64,000 nt of DNA, from NCBI GenBank assembly GCA_013423325.1, contig BLJB01000031.1, forward strand, positions 168,075-232,074, read 5' to 3'. Shown here one piece after another: positions 1 to 11,894 of the stretch. The translations under genes and the position numbers were made by a program. The stretch comes from Usnea hakonensis (lineage: Eukaryota > Ascomycota > Lecanoromycetes > Lecanorales > Parmeliaceae). The notes under the pieces are model-generated. The model searched no databases and had not been told where the DNA came from. It saw only the letters and a program-made list of their open reading frames with translations. The stretch's first letter is position 1. Every line of letters starts with the position of its first letter.

Positions 1-862
1 TTCAGTGCAAGACCCGTTGACGTCTTCAACTTTTTGATGAGGTACAAGTGTTGTCGTCCACTTTCCAGGCTTCTGCAATCTCTTGGTTACGAGATATTCT
101 TTCCCTGGAGGGCGAATTGACAAGCAGCAGATGCAGAGTTGTTCTGGCTCCTGCAAAAGTGCGTCTTATTCAGCGCACACTGTGCACCAAGTTTTCCTTC
201 AGGTAGATAGAGATGAATCGGCGTGACGATTGACGATGCTCAATGGTGGAAACAGGTGGGTAAGGTGGTAGTACCCTTAGTATCGATTCCTAGTTTTGAT
301 TGCCAACCAGCCAATCACCGAAGCTCACAAAACCTGCTAGTCTGTTCAGAGCCTTGGCGTTAGTGTTAGTGGGGTTCAACGGTTCGAAGAAATAGAGTTG
401 TAAGGTATTCGAATGACTCATTCACGTCAGCTTTTCGACAAACAATGGAAGGAGAACCTGGTCGGAGGTCGCATCTAACATCTTCCTTAACCCCGGAGAG
501 CGGGACTACCTACCTTTTAATCCCAGACCTTATCTCGCTTATTATTAGCCTATCACTATTACTGAAGAATTCTACTCTCACACACCTACCCCCCTCAGGG
601 GAAGACTGCAATGGCCGATTTAAACGAATTGAAACAGTCCCCAATGCCAGAACAACTACTTCAATTGCTAGTGGTAGGGATAACGTATTTCGATAAAACG
701 ATCAAAGCGTAGATGTAGCTCCACTGTCCTCAGCGTACAAACAAGGCATGATCACGAAAAGCAAGGGGTTTTCTTGACTATGTTACAAGTTTGATACCAT
801 CAGTGCCTGCCTGTAACATGCCTGTAATATGCTTGAGGGGCTCCACGACACCCAACTTCCTC
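1..862. other. Intergenic, downstream of ATP1
   Basis: No supportable gene. Short open frames (for example 445-696) have low-complexity or random-looking translations without a family resemblance. The right part must hold the 3' untranslated region of the minus-strand ATP1 gene. The left edge could touch a neighbouring gene that lies outside the window, but I see no recognisable protein in it. Confidence 0.5.
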
Positions 863-2920
863 TCAGGTAAAGCTCTTGGTAAAAGACTGCACAACATCCT
901 TCAGTTTCGCATCTATTTCTTTGGTAACCTGGCCCTCTTTATCGATCGATGCCAGGAGATCGGTTTCATTGTTTTTCAAGTGCGATAGGAAGTCGGCCTC
1001 CCATTGAAGAATTTTAGCCACGGGTACGTTGTCGAGATGCCCATTGACGCCTGCGTAGATGAGAGGAACCATCTCACTGACGGCCATTGGCTGATATTGC
1101 TTTTGCTTGAGCAGTTCAGTCAGACGCTCGCCGCGGTTGAGAGTTTGCTTTGTGGCGGCATCGAGATCGGAACCGAATTGGGCGAAGGCCGCGACCTCAC
1201 GATACTGCGCCAAGAAGAGTTTGAGAGACCCAGCGACTTGTTTCATGGCCTTCAGCTGAGCTGCGGAACCGACACGGGACACTGAGAGACCGACGTTAAT
1301 GGCAGGTCGGACTCCCTTGTAGAAAAGCTCGGCTTCCAAGAAGATCTGTCCGTCAGTGATGGAGATGACATTCGTAGGAATGTAAGCAGACACATCACCA
1401 CCTTGTGTCTCGATAACAGGCAGCGCGGTCAAGGAGCCGCCACCATGCTTGTCGTTAAGCTTGGCGGCACGTTCGAGTAGACGCGAGTGTAAATAGAAGA
1501 CGCTGGGCAAAAGTTAGCAAAGGAGTATGCTCTAACGATTCTGGGCGGAAGCTACTTACTCTCCAGGGTAGGCCTCTCGACCTGGTGGACGACGGAGCAA
1601 AAGAGACATTTGACGGTAAGCGACGGCTTGCTTGGTCAGATCATCATAGACTATGACCGCATGCCTGCCGTTATCACGAAACCACTCGCCCATGGCACAT
1701 CCTGAAAAGGGTGCAATGTACTGCAGAGGAGCAGCTTCGGAAGCCGTCGCAGCCACAATAATTGAGTATTTCATGGCGTCGTTCTCCTCTAGAGTCTTTA
1801 CCAGCTGCGCCACAGTAGATCTTTTCTGGCCAACAGCTACGTACACACAGTAGAGCTTCTTGGTTTCGTCATTGCTGTTGTTCCAACGTCTCTGGTTCAA
1901 CATGGCGTCCAGGGCAACAGCAGTCTTCCCAGTCTGTCGATCTCCAATGATAAGCTCACGCTGACCACGACCGATTGGCACCATCGCATCGACGGACTTG
2001 AGACCAGTCTGGACTGGTTGGTTGACAGAATGACGAGGCAGAATCCCAGGTGCCTTAAGTTGAGCTCGGTATCTCTCCGTTGTTTTGATTGGGCCCTTGC
2101 CATCAATAGGGTTACCCAGCGCATCGACAACGCGACCAAGGAGCGCAGGGCCAACGGGGACATCGACCTAGGGAGTTGTAAGACGAGGAATATTGAGGAA
2201 GGTAGGGGCTCAAACAATTTCTCCAGTACGCTTCACGGTTTCACCTTCCTTCACCAGACGATCCGAACCGAAGAGCACAACACCCACTTGACCAGCTTCA
2301 AGATTCATGCACATGCCCTTGACTCCAGAAGCGAATCTATCGAGGAATGAGTCTTCGTATTGATGCCCTAAAGTCTTAGACTTACTCAACCAGTTCCTCG
2401 GCCTGGACATTGTTCATCCCGTGAACTCGAGCAATGCCGTCACTGAAGCGCAAAGTCGGTCAGCCTCAGCCACTTCACTATGGCTCTGAATTTCAGCGAC
2501 ATCACATACCCAACAGACAAGACACGACCAGTCTCGGCAAGACCGGCTTCTTCCTGAACACCTCTGATTCTCTGCTCCAAGATCGAAGAGACCTCTGTTG
2601 GCGAGGCTTTTGCCTCCGTGGCATAGCTTCGAGCTTGTCTTGACGCTATAGTGAGTGCTGCTGGAGCAGTGCATTGATTCTATGTAGAACCAAGTAGTTA
2701 GTTTTCTTCTGCCAGTAGCACCCGGCGAGCAGCGACAACATTTGAATGGCTTGTGAGATTGCAATGACTTTGTTTAGGTACGCATCACATACTGATTCGC
2801 TTGCACAGAGTCCAGGAATTACAGAGTCAAGAAATGTTTGTAGCTTACCAAGGCGAGTCTGCTAGGGACAGAGACTGACCCGACCGTACGGGCGCCCTGC
2901 CTCAAAGCGTTCCTAATCAT
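863..2920 (-). CDS. atp1: Mitochondrial F1-ATPase subunit alpha, 6 exons
   Basis: Alpha subunit of the catalytic F1 part of mitochondrial ATP synthase; it alternates with beta in the hexamer and acts on the matrix side of the inner membrane. Exons on the minus strand: 2920-2849, 2679-2510, 2442-2386, 2336-2216, 2167-1560, 1502-863; joins are in frame and give 555 residues, normal for the family. The start is the ATG at 2920, followed by a basic, hydroxylated stretch typical of a mitochondrial presequence; the mature part begins near the YATEAKASPTEVSSILEQ segment. Visible motifs are the P-loop GDRQTGKT (residues about 215-222), RRPPGREAYPG, and the arginine-finger segment SVSRVGSAAQ (Arg about 419). 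The sequence is highly conserved and has no breaks. It is divergent from the Mpo1-like gene with 321 bp between start codons. Confidence 0.97.
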
Positions 2921-3241
2921 CTTGGGTGAAGTTTAAAGACAGCAAAGAAAAGGAGGGATTGGTTGCCAGTGCAATTGACCGAGTGCGGAAGAAGGATTGG
3001 GATGAGATGCAAATTCACAAGGTGAGGTCCGTGGTTGGCAAAGCTTTGCAAGAGGAGATTCAAAGAATCGCGCTAAGCATCTGAAGTTTATCCGTAAGAT
3101 ACCGTGCTCTACCTTGACCTCATCTACCAATCGTCAACCATCAACCATCATCTTGCGAAATGCTCATTCTCCGCATTATCAAGGTTCTACAAACTCTGTC
3201 CTAGCTCACATCTTTTACTTTGTTTCTCTGCACGCTTCAAC
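2921..3241. promoter_or_regulatory. Shared divergent promoter region ATP1 / MPO1-like
   Basis: A 321-bp stretch between the two divergent start codons must contain both core promoters and 5' leaders. It has CT-rich tracts before the plus-strand start (about 3120-3240). I see no clear TATA box. The assignment rests on position only. Confidence 0.5.
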
Positions 3242-4000
3242 ATGTCTCTCAACCTTGAGAAGCAGCTCTTATTCGTAAGTGTACAACTAGGCAGCAACTA
3301 CTGCAATGCTGATACTGGATCAGTACGGCTCATATCATCACTCTACTGTAAGAGCGGCTCCCGGACCGAGTCGATCACGGTCAATATGTCCCTGACCACT
3401 CTTGTCTCAAGGCCAACAAAGCCATCCACATAGTCTGTGTGCCGATGATCTTGATGACATCTTTTCTACTCGTAAGACATCTCACGTAGATATCACTCGG
3501 CCGAACGCTCAAATTGATCCCAGGGCACCAACACTCCCTCGCTCATACCCGTGCCCAGCTGGCTTGTGATACCAAACCTTCCGCCCAATCTCGGGACTAT
3601 TGTTACCTTCATATACGCAACGCTTTATATCCTGATGGAGCCTGTGGCAGGAGGCATTCTAGCACCTTTTCTGCTTGGGGGGACTGCGTACTCTGACTAC
3701 CTGACTACTACGTACGGCGCGACGGCAAACTATTGGGCGGTTGGCATCTTCATCTCAAGTTGGGTTGCTCAATTCATCGGTCACGGCGTGTTTGAGGGAA
3801 GGGCACCCGCACTACTGGATAATCTGGTCCAGGCTTTAGTCTTAGCGCCGTTTTTCGTTTGGATGGAGATCCTGTTCTCGCTTGGTTATCGGCCAGAATT
3901 GAAATCACGAGTGGAAAGCGCGGTGGAAAAAGAGGTGGAAAGGTATCGGAAGTCACAAGGTCATATCAACGGCTATGTGAAGAATGACAAAGCCATGTAG
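3242..4000 (+). CDS. Mpo1-like (DUF962) fatty-acid alpha-oxidation dioxygenase
   Basis: Member of the Mpo1/YGL010w family (DUF962). The yeast enzyme is an iron-dependent dioxygenase of the endoplasmic reticulum that shortens 2-hydroxy fatty acids from phytosphingosine breakdown. Exons 3242-3274, 3324-3347, 3412-3471 and 3524-4000 join in phase 0 to 197 residues; yeast Mpo1 is similar in size. The N-terminus carries the family pattern LLFYGSYHH...N..IH..CVPMI, with His16, His17 and His25 as likely metal ligands. A second conserved block is FIGHGVFEGRAPALLDN. There are about four hydrophobic segments and a charged C-terminal tail. Two exons are tiny (24 and 60 nt), so naive ORF calling starts too late. 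The catalytic role is inferred from the family. Confidence 0.88.
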
Positions 4001-4789
4001 AGGCTGCATACTACATTACATCTCTGAGAGGTTTCAAGCAGAGTACGTGAGTCGCGTCTCCTGTACAGCGCTTGTGTATAGTCCACCATTGTTCGTAAAC
4101 GTTCTCCAGGCCATCATGCCTTCAAGCACAATCCTAGGCCTTGCCCATGATTTCCTGTGGTTCCAAGATGCGATACAATTGTCACCAAGATCATTTGGCA
4201 TGAATTGATACAAGGAGCAAACGTATATCTATGTTCGGCACTCTTGAACAGTGGGCTCTCTGCAATCATTCTGACTTCCCATGCTTGGGAGTAAAACGAC
4301 CAATGATATGTTTCGACTGGCAGACGATCGTTCTTTGCCATTCCACAGAACGAAAGTCGAGTAGTAAACTATTTGGCATGTTCTGAACATTCTAAACATG
4401 ACGTTAGGCAGCGGATCATTGTGCCCATTCTACTTACCGGATTCCATAATTGAACAATTGTATTTGCTAAGAGAAGCTATTGTCACGGTACTCGAATACC
4501 TCACTGGATTGCCGGCCTCTTCAAGTCCACGCTTTGCTAGTAAAATTCACAATGAATTCTTTATAGAAGCGAAATTTGGTAGTAAGTTTAGCTGCAGAAG
4601 TGCCCGCAAGTCGTGGCAGTAAGGGAGTACTTTACCTTAGGTAAATAAACGCCGGATATTAACCGATGCATATAAAACAATAGCCATCTTCTTGGACTCG
4701 ATCTAGTTTGACTTGTGACCATCGTTGAACCTCAGAGTGCTACTTAATGTCTCTCCAACAACAAGTGAGAGCTGGAAAATACCACCAGA
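4001..4789. other. Intergenic
   Basis: No gene supported; the 74-codon open frame at 4398-4622 looks random. A short palindrome, TTTACCTTAGGTAAA, lies at about 4632-4646. The last part is the leader of the next gene. Confidence 0.5.
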
Positions 4790-7093
4790 ATGAACGGTCA
4801 CCAATTCACATTCCCTCCGCCACCTCCAGCACCGCCAAAGGTTTCTCAAAACTATCCCGGGGTTTCCCAACCATTCGCGGGCTCCGTTGGCTTGTCACAT
4901 AGTCGAAATAGAGGATCCGATAACAGCCGAGGCTATGGCACTAATAGAAATCGAGATTGGCGAGGAGGTGGGCAATTTGGCTCCTCGCAGTCGACTTCAA
5001 GCTACAGCAATTCAAATTGGGGTCCAAACAACAAACACTCCTCTTCGCCCATTATTGGTTACAATATTCAGGCAAATAATGACAGAAGGAGCGGAAATTC
5101 CCTGCCTGGCTTTCTCTCTGTCCAGCTCCCCAAATACCCCACCAATCTTGACCAAGGCTATCGCCAGCAAAATGCACCTTTTCCAGCGCCTGCCCGACCA
5201 TCCGAAACAGCGTTTCCCACAAATGGAGATGGCTCTCCCTACAGTTCCAATGGGCACCAGGACTATCCTTCACATGGGCACCGTTCTTTACTCCACACTA
5301 TGCAAGCCCCGTTGGCTGCAGCTGTGAACAATAATTCGAATCCAACAACCCCGCATACTGATCAGCCGGTTCTAATGGGTCCGCCGATACGCATGGGCTT
5401 TGACGCCCAACAGAATGTTCCCCAGAAACGGCAATTCGCCCAGCCGATCGCGAATGGAACAAACGGATATCATCATGGATTACTGAAGGGCAATGATTCC
5501 CATTATGGCCGAAGCTCCCTGGTGGGCTTCCCTTCTGGCTCACATGAAGCTTTAAATCCTTTCCCAGGACACCGTGGCCGAGGCCGGAAACGTGGACACG
5601 GAGAAGCCTTCAACAGAACACGCAACCTGAATCCCCATATTCCAGTTGCACCCGCAGTACCTAGCTTTGGTGGCCCTATCCCTCTTCCTGTGAAACCACC
5701 GGCGCTTCATGAAACGTCTAGGAAACCAAGAAGGAAGAAACTTAAACACAATCAATTGGGTCTGACTCCCAAAGTAGAGGAACGTGAGTCTAGTGAGGAG
5801 GAGGAAGACGACCTGGATGAAGAGGCCAAACTTGCATCTGTGGCTGCAAGCGCACGTCGAGGTCCGCAACTGTAAGCATATGGATTGGTAACCGAGCAGC
5901 CTCGCTCACTGATGCCTTCTTAGCTTACAATTCGACTACAATGGGCATACTTCCACCCTGCAATCTGCCTCGGATATCGCAGCCTGGATAGAGCAACGAA
6001 AGAAGAGATTTCCAACGAAAGCCCGCGCTGCAGAAATCGCAGCCGCTAAGCGGCAGCTTGAAGAGCAACAAAGAGCATCTAATCAAAATCGTAACGAATT
6101 TCAAGGAAAGCACAGGTCGGAAGTCAGAAAAAGACAAAACCTGAAGAAAAAAGGTGAGAAGCAGCGAAAGAAAGGTGAAGGTAAGACGACATCCGAAGAC
6201 ACGACCGCCAGATCCAAGCGCAGAGTGGTAAAGCTTCGTAGACAGCTCGAGAGAGAGGAGAAACGCATTGCTCAAGCAGAAGGTAAGATAACTAAAGAAA
6301 AGGAAGAGCCTCATACGGAAGTGGGTAGGACAGATGTCTCTATGCTAGGCGAGGGAAACAAGAAGAGAAAACGATCAGATAGCGGTGGATCTGTCGACGT
6401 GAAGGTTGAAGACAACGACCTCGTAGATTCCAAGTTTCAGGAAGCTGCAAGCATGATAGCTAATCCCTTGACACCAACTTCGCAGCCGGCGTTAGCGGAG
6501 GAGGAAGGAGACCCTCCAAACAATGCTCCCCATGCAAAAGGTGCCCCAATTCAAGTAAATCCTTCCACCGGACAACCAGGCGACAGACTCTGCATCCCTC
6601 ACATGGACCGGTCGATCGAAGCTTCAAGTGTCTCTCTGTCCGACCTGAGCTCTGTCTCTTTTTCGACAGACTCCAGGGATAGTACATCTTCTCGTGGCTC
6701 GCCTTCTGAAGATGATGGTGACGATGAAGCTCCTGACGAGGCTTCCACCAAATGCAATGGTCCCGAGAGAATTCCGCCTCCAAAGCGTGCAAAGGGGAAT
6801 CAGTTATGCCGAGCATTCCTCCACAAGGGTTTCTGCAAACGAGGCAGCCGCTGTAAATATTTGCACAAAGTGCCAGAACAGCGAAGCCGAGGGGTGGGGA
6901 GCCAGGAGGTCAGAAGCAGTGGAGAAAGAAAGGGTAGGGTCGGACTATACCAGCGAGTGAGTCGCCATTTTCAAAGTATGTCGGCCCCATCATGTACGCT
7001 AACACTGTGTTCGTGTAGTTGGTAGAGCAAGAGAAAGAGCGAGAAGACCTGGAGGCTCAAGAAGTCAAATTTCATCTTGGAGAAGAAAGCTAG
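4790..7093 (+). CDS. NUFIP1-domain / CCCH zinc-finger protein
   Basis: Probable fungal NUFIP1 (Rsa1-related) protein; this family helps assemble box C/D snoRNPs in the nucleus. Exons 4790-5871, 5924-6956 and 7019-7093 join in frame to 729 residues. The N-terminal ~360 residues are low-complexity, rich in Pro, Gly, Asn and Ser, with an acidic patch before the first intron. Residues about 361-400 hold the NUFIP1-type block with LQFDYNGH...IAAWIEQRKKRFPTKAR, followed by a long Lys/Arg/Glu-rich coiled segment. A single CCCH finger, C-x8-C-x5-C-x3-H, lies at residues 656-676 (LCRAFLHKGFC...CKYLH). The stop is TAG at 7091. The NUFIP1 assignment rests on the conserved block plus the finger; partner proteins are not visible here. 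Confidence 0.85.
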
Positions 7094-7819
7094 TAAGACA
7101 AGGGCGTGTAGGGAGTAGTTCGAGAAGCAAAAGGCAACAAGAATGCTACGGTGTGGTTAGTGAAGAGGGCTCAGAGCAGCGTTTCCTTGCATTGTGTTTA
7201 TCCATGAGAGTATAGGATTCGCAGATGCATGGGTCGAACCCATTAACCCCGAATTACTTTAGATACATAAGATAGTCATTGCATGATTGTTATATTGCCA
7301 TCTATGGTCGTTTTGAGACCTACCTGATAGGCTGATAATAGCTATCGCTCATGCCTACATGACTAAGAGCTTGCCATAGCAATAACACTATCCGTGCGGC
7401 ATCTAAATTTTCCTATTTACCTTAAGGTCGGTTACAGAAAGGTGAGGTAGCGAAGAAAAGAAACACAAAATCATTATACGGACACGAGCGTCATTATGAA
7501 TCGACCCTTAACCTAATTACCACAGAGACGTTGTACCGGAGCGGTAGGATTATGGCATCATTTTAGTGTACAGTACCGTGATATCATTCCCGGAGCGCTT
7601 TTTGAGTGGAATAAAATAAAAATAAAAATCTTAACGTATTGCGCATATTCCTCTTCACCAAGTCATCCATCACGCTTACGAGTATGGGACCCAAAAGACC
7701 AAGCGATAGAGATAGGATTAGACCTGGTCCTCATACGATCTGCCTTGCAGAACTTTAGACCAAAGTCTCGTCCCCTTCTCCTCCTTCCTCTCCTCCCCTG
7801 CGCCTCGTGCGATAACAAA
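7094..7819. other. Intergenic
   Basis: No gene seen. It holds the 3' end of the NUFIP1-like gene and the promoter and leader of cystathionine gamma-lyase. An A/T-rich tract lies at about 7608-7632. A run of C/T just upstream of 7820 looks like a fungal pyrimidine-rich initiator region. Confidence 0.5.
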
Positions 7820-9290
7820 ATGCTGCCCTCCAATTCCAACGGTTCAATCGATACGCCTCTTAGGGCCCCTTCGCCTGTTCACAAGTTTGGAACTCTAGCA
7901 GTTCATGCTGGCAGTCCTCATGACCCAACCACCGGCGCTGTTATCGAATCCGTACGACCCTCGGCAGCTTCATGCATTAGAAGACATTTTGCTAAGTATA
8001 CTAATTCAGATCTCCCTCTCAACCACCTTTGCACAGACTCGAGTGGGGGAACCTGTTGGCGAGTACGAATACACGAGGAGCTCGAATCCGAACCGGTAAA
8101 TCAAGACTTGATTCGGGCACTTTGCGTGGCTTCTGACTCGCTTCAAGGCACAATTTCGAGCAAGCTGTAGCAGCTCTTGAACACGCCAGATTCGCGCTAG
8201 CTTTCTCATCAGGATCCGCTACCACAGCCACAATTTTGCAGTCTCTCGCTCAAGGTTCTCACGTCGTTTCGGTATCAGATGTCTATGGCGGTACGCACCG
8301 TTACTTCACCAAAGTCGCAAGTGCCCATGGCGTCCAGGTTACCTTTTCGCCGAGTATAGAGATAGACGTGGCAGAGCTCATCCGTCCAAACGAGACAAAG
8401 TTAGTTTGGATCGAATCGCCGAGCGTGAGAAGAACAGCTATCTATCATACCGGAGTATAGCTAACCACGACAGAATCCTACGCTGAGCCTTGTGGACATA
8501 CGCGCTGTTGCTACCATAGCGCACCAACACGGTATCATGGTTGTCGTGGACAATACGTTCCTCAGCCCTTACATACAAAATCCGCTAGACCACGGCGCAG
8601 ACATAGTCGTTCACTCAGTCACCAAGTATATAAATGGCCACTCGGTACGCTCGATCCATCTGTTACAACAAGACCATTGGCTGATTGCTCCTCTAGGACG
8701 TCCTCATGGGCGTTGCAGCCTTCAATTCGGATGAAATAAACGACCGGCTCACTTTTCTCCAGAACGCTATCGGTGCTGTCCCCTCCGCTTTTGACTGCTG
8801 GCTTGCTCACAGAGGCCTTAAAACTTTGCATTTGCGCGCCCGTGAGGCTTCCCGTAATGCACTGTTGATTGCGACGTCCCTCGTCTCTTCCCCTCATATA
8901 CTACTCGTGAATTATCCTGGTTTGCCATCGCATGCGCAACATGCTATCGCACTAAAACAGCATCGCGCTGGTCTTGGTGGGGGAATGCTTTCGTTTCGTA
9001 TTCTGGGTGGCTATGATGCAGCAGAGAGATTTTGCCAGAGTTGCAATATCTTCACTCTGGCAGAAAGTTTGGGAGGTGTCGAGAGCCTGTGCGAAGTGCC
9101 GTCCAGTATGACGCATGCTGGAATACCGAAGGAGCAAAGAGAGGCGGCTGGCGTGTTTGATGATCTAGTACGGATGAGCTGTGGTATAGAGGATGGCGAG
9201 GACTTGAAGAAAGATGTGCTGCAGGCTCTTGAAAGGGCGGTGGTACGGCCGAGTGTTACTGGCAATCTTTTTTTAAATGGGCATAGCTGA
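7820..9290 (+). CDS. cys3: Cystathionine gamma-lyase
   Basis: PLP-dependent enzyme of the Cys/Met metabolism family that splits cystathionine to cysteine, 2-oxobutyrate and ammonia in the cytosol (transsulfuration). Exons 7820-7951, 8010-8095, 8148-8424, 8474-8644 and 8697-9290 join to 419 residues, close to yeast Cys3 (394) with a short N-terminal extension. Visible motifs: STTFAQTRVGEPVGEYEYTR near the N-terminus, the SSGSATT phosphate-binding region, VDNTF with its catalytic-site Asp, and the Schiff-base lysine in SVTKYINGHSD (Lys216). The C-terminal TLAESLGGVESL and MTHA blocks favour gamma-lyase over beta-lyase or gamma-synthase. The chosen start is the first ATG; the frame is open further upstream but contains only a TTG. 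No defects were seen. Confidence 0.93.
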
Positions 9291-9564
9291 ATCAGCGTGA
9301 TGCATTGGGAAAGCAGATAGACAGAAGGTTATGGTGTCCTCAGAGTCGCAACTCTGTATGGTTCCACTTCGCTAGAGCTCAAGATAGCTGTGAGCGTAAT
9401 TGACAATTAGAACGTTACTAAACAGATGATAGATTTCTTTATGATGAAAGGTTCTCTGAATCAACAGGGACTTTTTGAAACAATACCACTAAAAGAAGAT
9501 ATTACATACGTACCGTAAAAGTCATTTGTATCGAGACAGCTCTAGATACTCGAGCCACAACCAC

Positions 9565-11411
9565 ATGGCAAGTCCTTCACCACACCTTTACCCCCAAGAA
9601 ACAGCAGCTGCAGGTACAGGCTTGTTTGCCTCAGAAGCCATTCCGCCAGGAGCGGAAATTCTCCAGATTGAGAGGCCGCTAATTTACGTGCTTGACTCTC
9701 CGCATCTCAAGGACACCTGTTCCGAGTGTAGCTTGTCGCTTCCAGAAAAAGACCACGCCCCAAACAGCAAAAGCTTGAAAGCCTGTCATGGTTGCAAGAT
9801 CACGAGATATTGTTGTAAAGTAGGTCATCGCCGCTCTGTTGTTTGCTGCCAAACGATGCTCGAAAAGCCATGTATTCCAAAAAAAAGAGAAAAAAAAGAA
9901 AAAAAAGCCAATCGTTTATCAAAAACGCTCTCTGTAGTCTCTTTGGTTTCCTATATGAAGCGTCTCGGACCACGGAGTCTATCGAGTGCTCTGTGAAATT
10001 TGCCTGTGATCCATGCGGTAGTATTGCGAGGCGTCAGTATTGTTTTTACTCACCTACTAAGCCGTTCTCATGCAGGAATGCCAGATTCGGTCATGGAAGA
10101 ATTGCCACAAATACGAATGCAAGATCTATGCCAGGCTCTATCCAAACGTTCTTCCAAATACCGTCCGTATGGTGATGCAGCTTTTACTTCGACGGAAAGC
10201 AAAATCAATTCTCGATGCCGAATGGCAGACATTTCTCGATCTACAGCCTCATCTTGACGGTCTACACTCTTCCCAGACTAAGAACGAGCAAGATCTTACG
10301 ACCTGGCAAACCATTGAGCTCATGAGCCAAGCCGCTGCGTCTTACTCGGGCAGCAAAGAACCCATCTCATTCATCCAGACGCTCACCGCACGCATCCTCA
10401 TCAATGCCCACACTCTCACAACGCCAACCCTCGACCCTCTAGGCCTCTGCCTTGCACCACATTCGGCTCTCCTGAACCACAGCTGCGAACCAAATACCGC
10501 CATCGTGTTCTCAGGCTCAACACTCACCCTGCGCTCTCTTGCTATCATTCCCCAAGAAGCGGAGCTCTCCATCTCCTATATGTACGTATTTCCGTAGACC
10601 ATCTTTGCAGTCTTGGACCGAATCTTAAGGCTCAAGACGTGTCTCTAGAACGTCTAGTCTCCAACCGTCTTCTGAGACCCTGTATACTGCTGCAAGTCAG
10701 AAAATTCTGACGTGGAAGTAAAAATATAGTGACACCACGAATCCTACCTCAGCCCGCCAGTCTGAGCTTCGAAACCGATACTTTTTCAATTGCAGCTGCT
10801 CGTCCTGTAGCGCGGATTTAACCAATGGACTACCAGACCCCTGTCAAGACCCCGGCTTTGCTGCTGCTGAAGCACTGGCTGTAAGGTTGCATGTGGAAGC
10901 CTCCGCATCGTCACCAGAACGAGCAGCCGTCTTGCTCCAAGATGCGCTCGGCTCCCTGGATCCCTACCCTACGCACCGGCAGCCCAAACCCTCAATCCTT
11001 CACACGGCCTTCCTCAATGCCATCGCTAATCGATCCTGGGCCATCGCACTTGGCTTCGCACTGGAGGCCTATTTCCACATAGATCCATTGCTCTATCGAT
11101 CAAGTTGGCACCCAGTCCGCGTAGTCAGGAAATGGGTTCTTCTGAGGCTTGTAATACAAATTGCTGGGCTCGTGAGTGATGGGGACAGCAGCATCCAAGT
11201 GTTGGAGAAATTCTGCGTTCAATGGCAGGTTGTCGCGATGGGAATTTTTCAGGAAGTATCAAATGCTATTTCCTTTAGCCATGGTAATGAAAGCCCGTTC
11301 GCAGCGGAGGTGAAGGCATTTGGAGAAGGCGCAGGCATAGGAAGAGAGAGGCTTAGACACGAGTTGTTGGACGAGGAATGGGCCAAATTGAGGAAAATAG
11401 CGGAGAGGTAG
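9565..11411 (+). CDS. SET-MYND (SMYD-type) methyltransferase
   Basis: SMYD-type lysine methyltransferase: a SET domain split by a MYND zinc finger. Exons 9565-9819, 10076-10581 and 10730-11411 join to 480 residues. The SET start is GTGLFASEAIPPGAEIL (residues 18-34). MYND ligands are Cys52, Cys55, Cys74, Cys77, Cys83, Cys87, His96 and Cys100. The SAM/substrate core motif NHSCEPN is at residues 219-225, followed by LSISYID across intron 2. The post-SET cysteines are C275-x-C-x2-C280. The C-terminal ~200 residues are helical and TPR-like, as in the family. The first intron is long (256 bp), lies inside the MYND finger and contains an A-rich purine tract (about 9878-9908). The substrate is unknown. 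Confidence 0.9.
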
Positions 11412-11894
11412 AACGAGAAGACAATCTGAAGACAATGAATATGAAGGTAACAGGGGTACTTTGAATTCACGGACGGTCCGGTCGGGAACGCCTTTGGTAT
11501 AAACCAATCGCTGTAAGACTCTACCCAAAAATGTCACAAAAATGTCACACATAAACATAGTCAAAGTTGCCCGGGTACCTCAGGCACATGGGCGAAAGCG
11601 TGGCGGGATCAAAAGCCATCAAATTACAAGGTACCAAAGTAGGTCAGGTACCGAAATGACTTGCACTAATTTTGAAGCTCCTAATAGGTACTTTGGATAC
11701 GTGGCGGTAAAAGGCCGTATGCAAATGGTATCATCCCAATGCAAGAGAACCAGATCGCTTGGAGATCAAACCCTAAAAGCGCCCATTCCGAGGTTCCATG
11801 CTAAGAATGCCCTAGGCCGCCCCACGTTCACTGGTCACTGATATCGCGCCGATGATCATCAAAGTTCGTCACATGTTGCTTCGCCCCGAAGTCG
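11412..11894. other. Convergent intergenic with GGTACC-type motifs
   Basis: The 3' flanks of two convergent genes. Four GGTAC-core motifs occur within about 120 bp (about 11573-11696), for example GGGTACC, AGGTACC and AGGTACT. The open frame at 11542-11841 shows no protein-like features. Confidence 0.5.

Noticed and set aside
380..392. GGTTCGAAG, B-box-like
   Set aside because: Deviates from the B-box consensus at the 3' side and has no A box at tRNA spacing.
445..696. 83-codon open frame at the left edge
   Set aside because: Low-complexity Ser/Leu/Thr composition, no conserved motif, no splice context.
7745..7819. Upstream extension of the cystathionine gamma-lyase frame
   Set aside because: Begins at a TTG, not an ATG; the family start fits the ATG at 7820.
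11542..11841. 99-codon open frame between SMYD and DEP1 genes
   Set aside because: Random-looking translation in a convergent intergenic gap; no codon or motif support.
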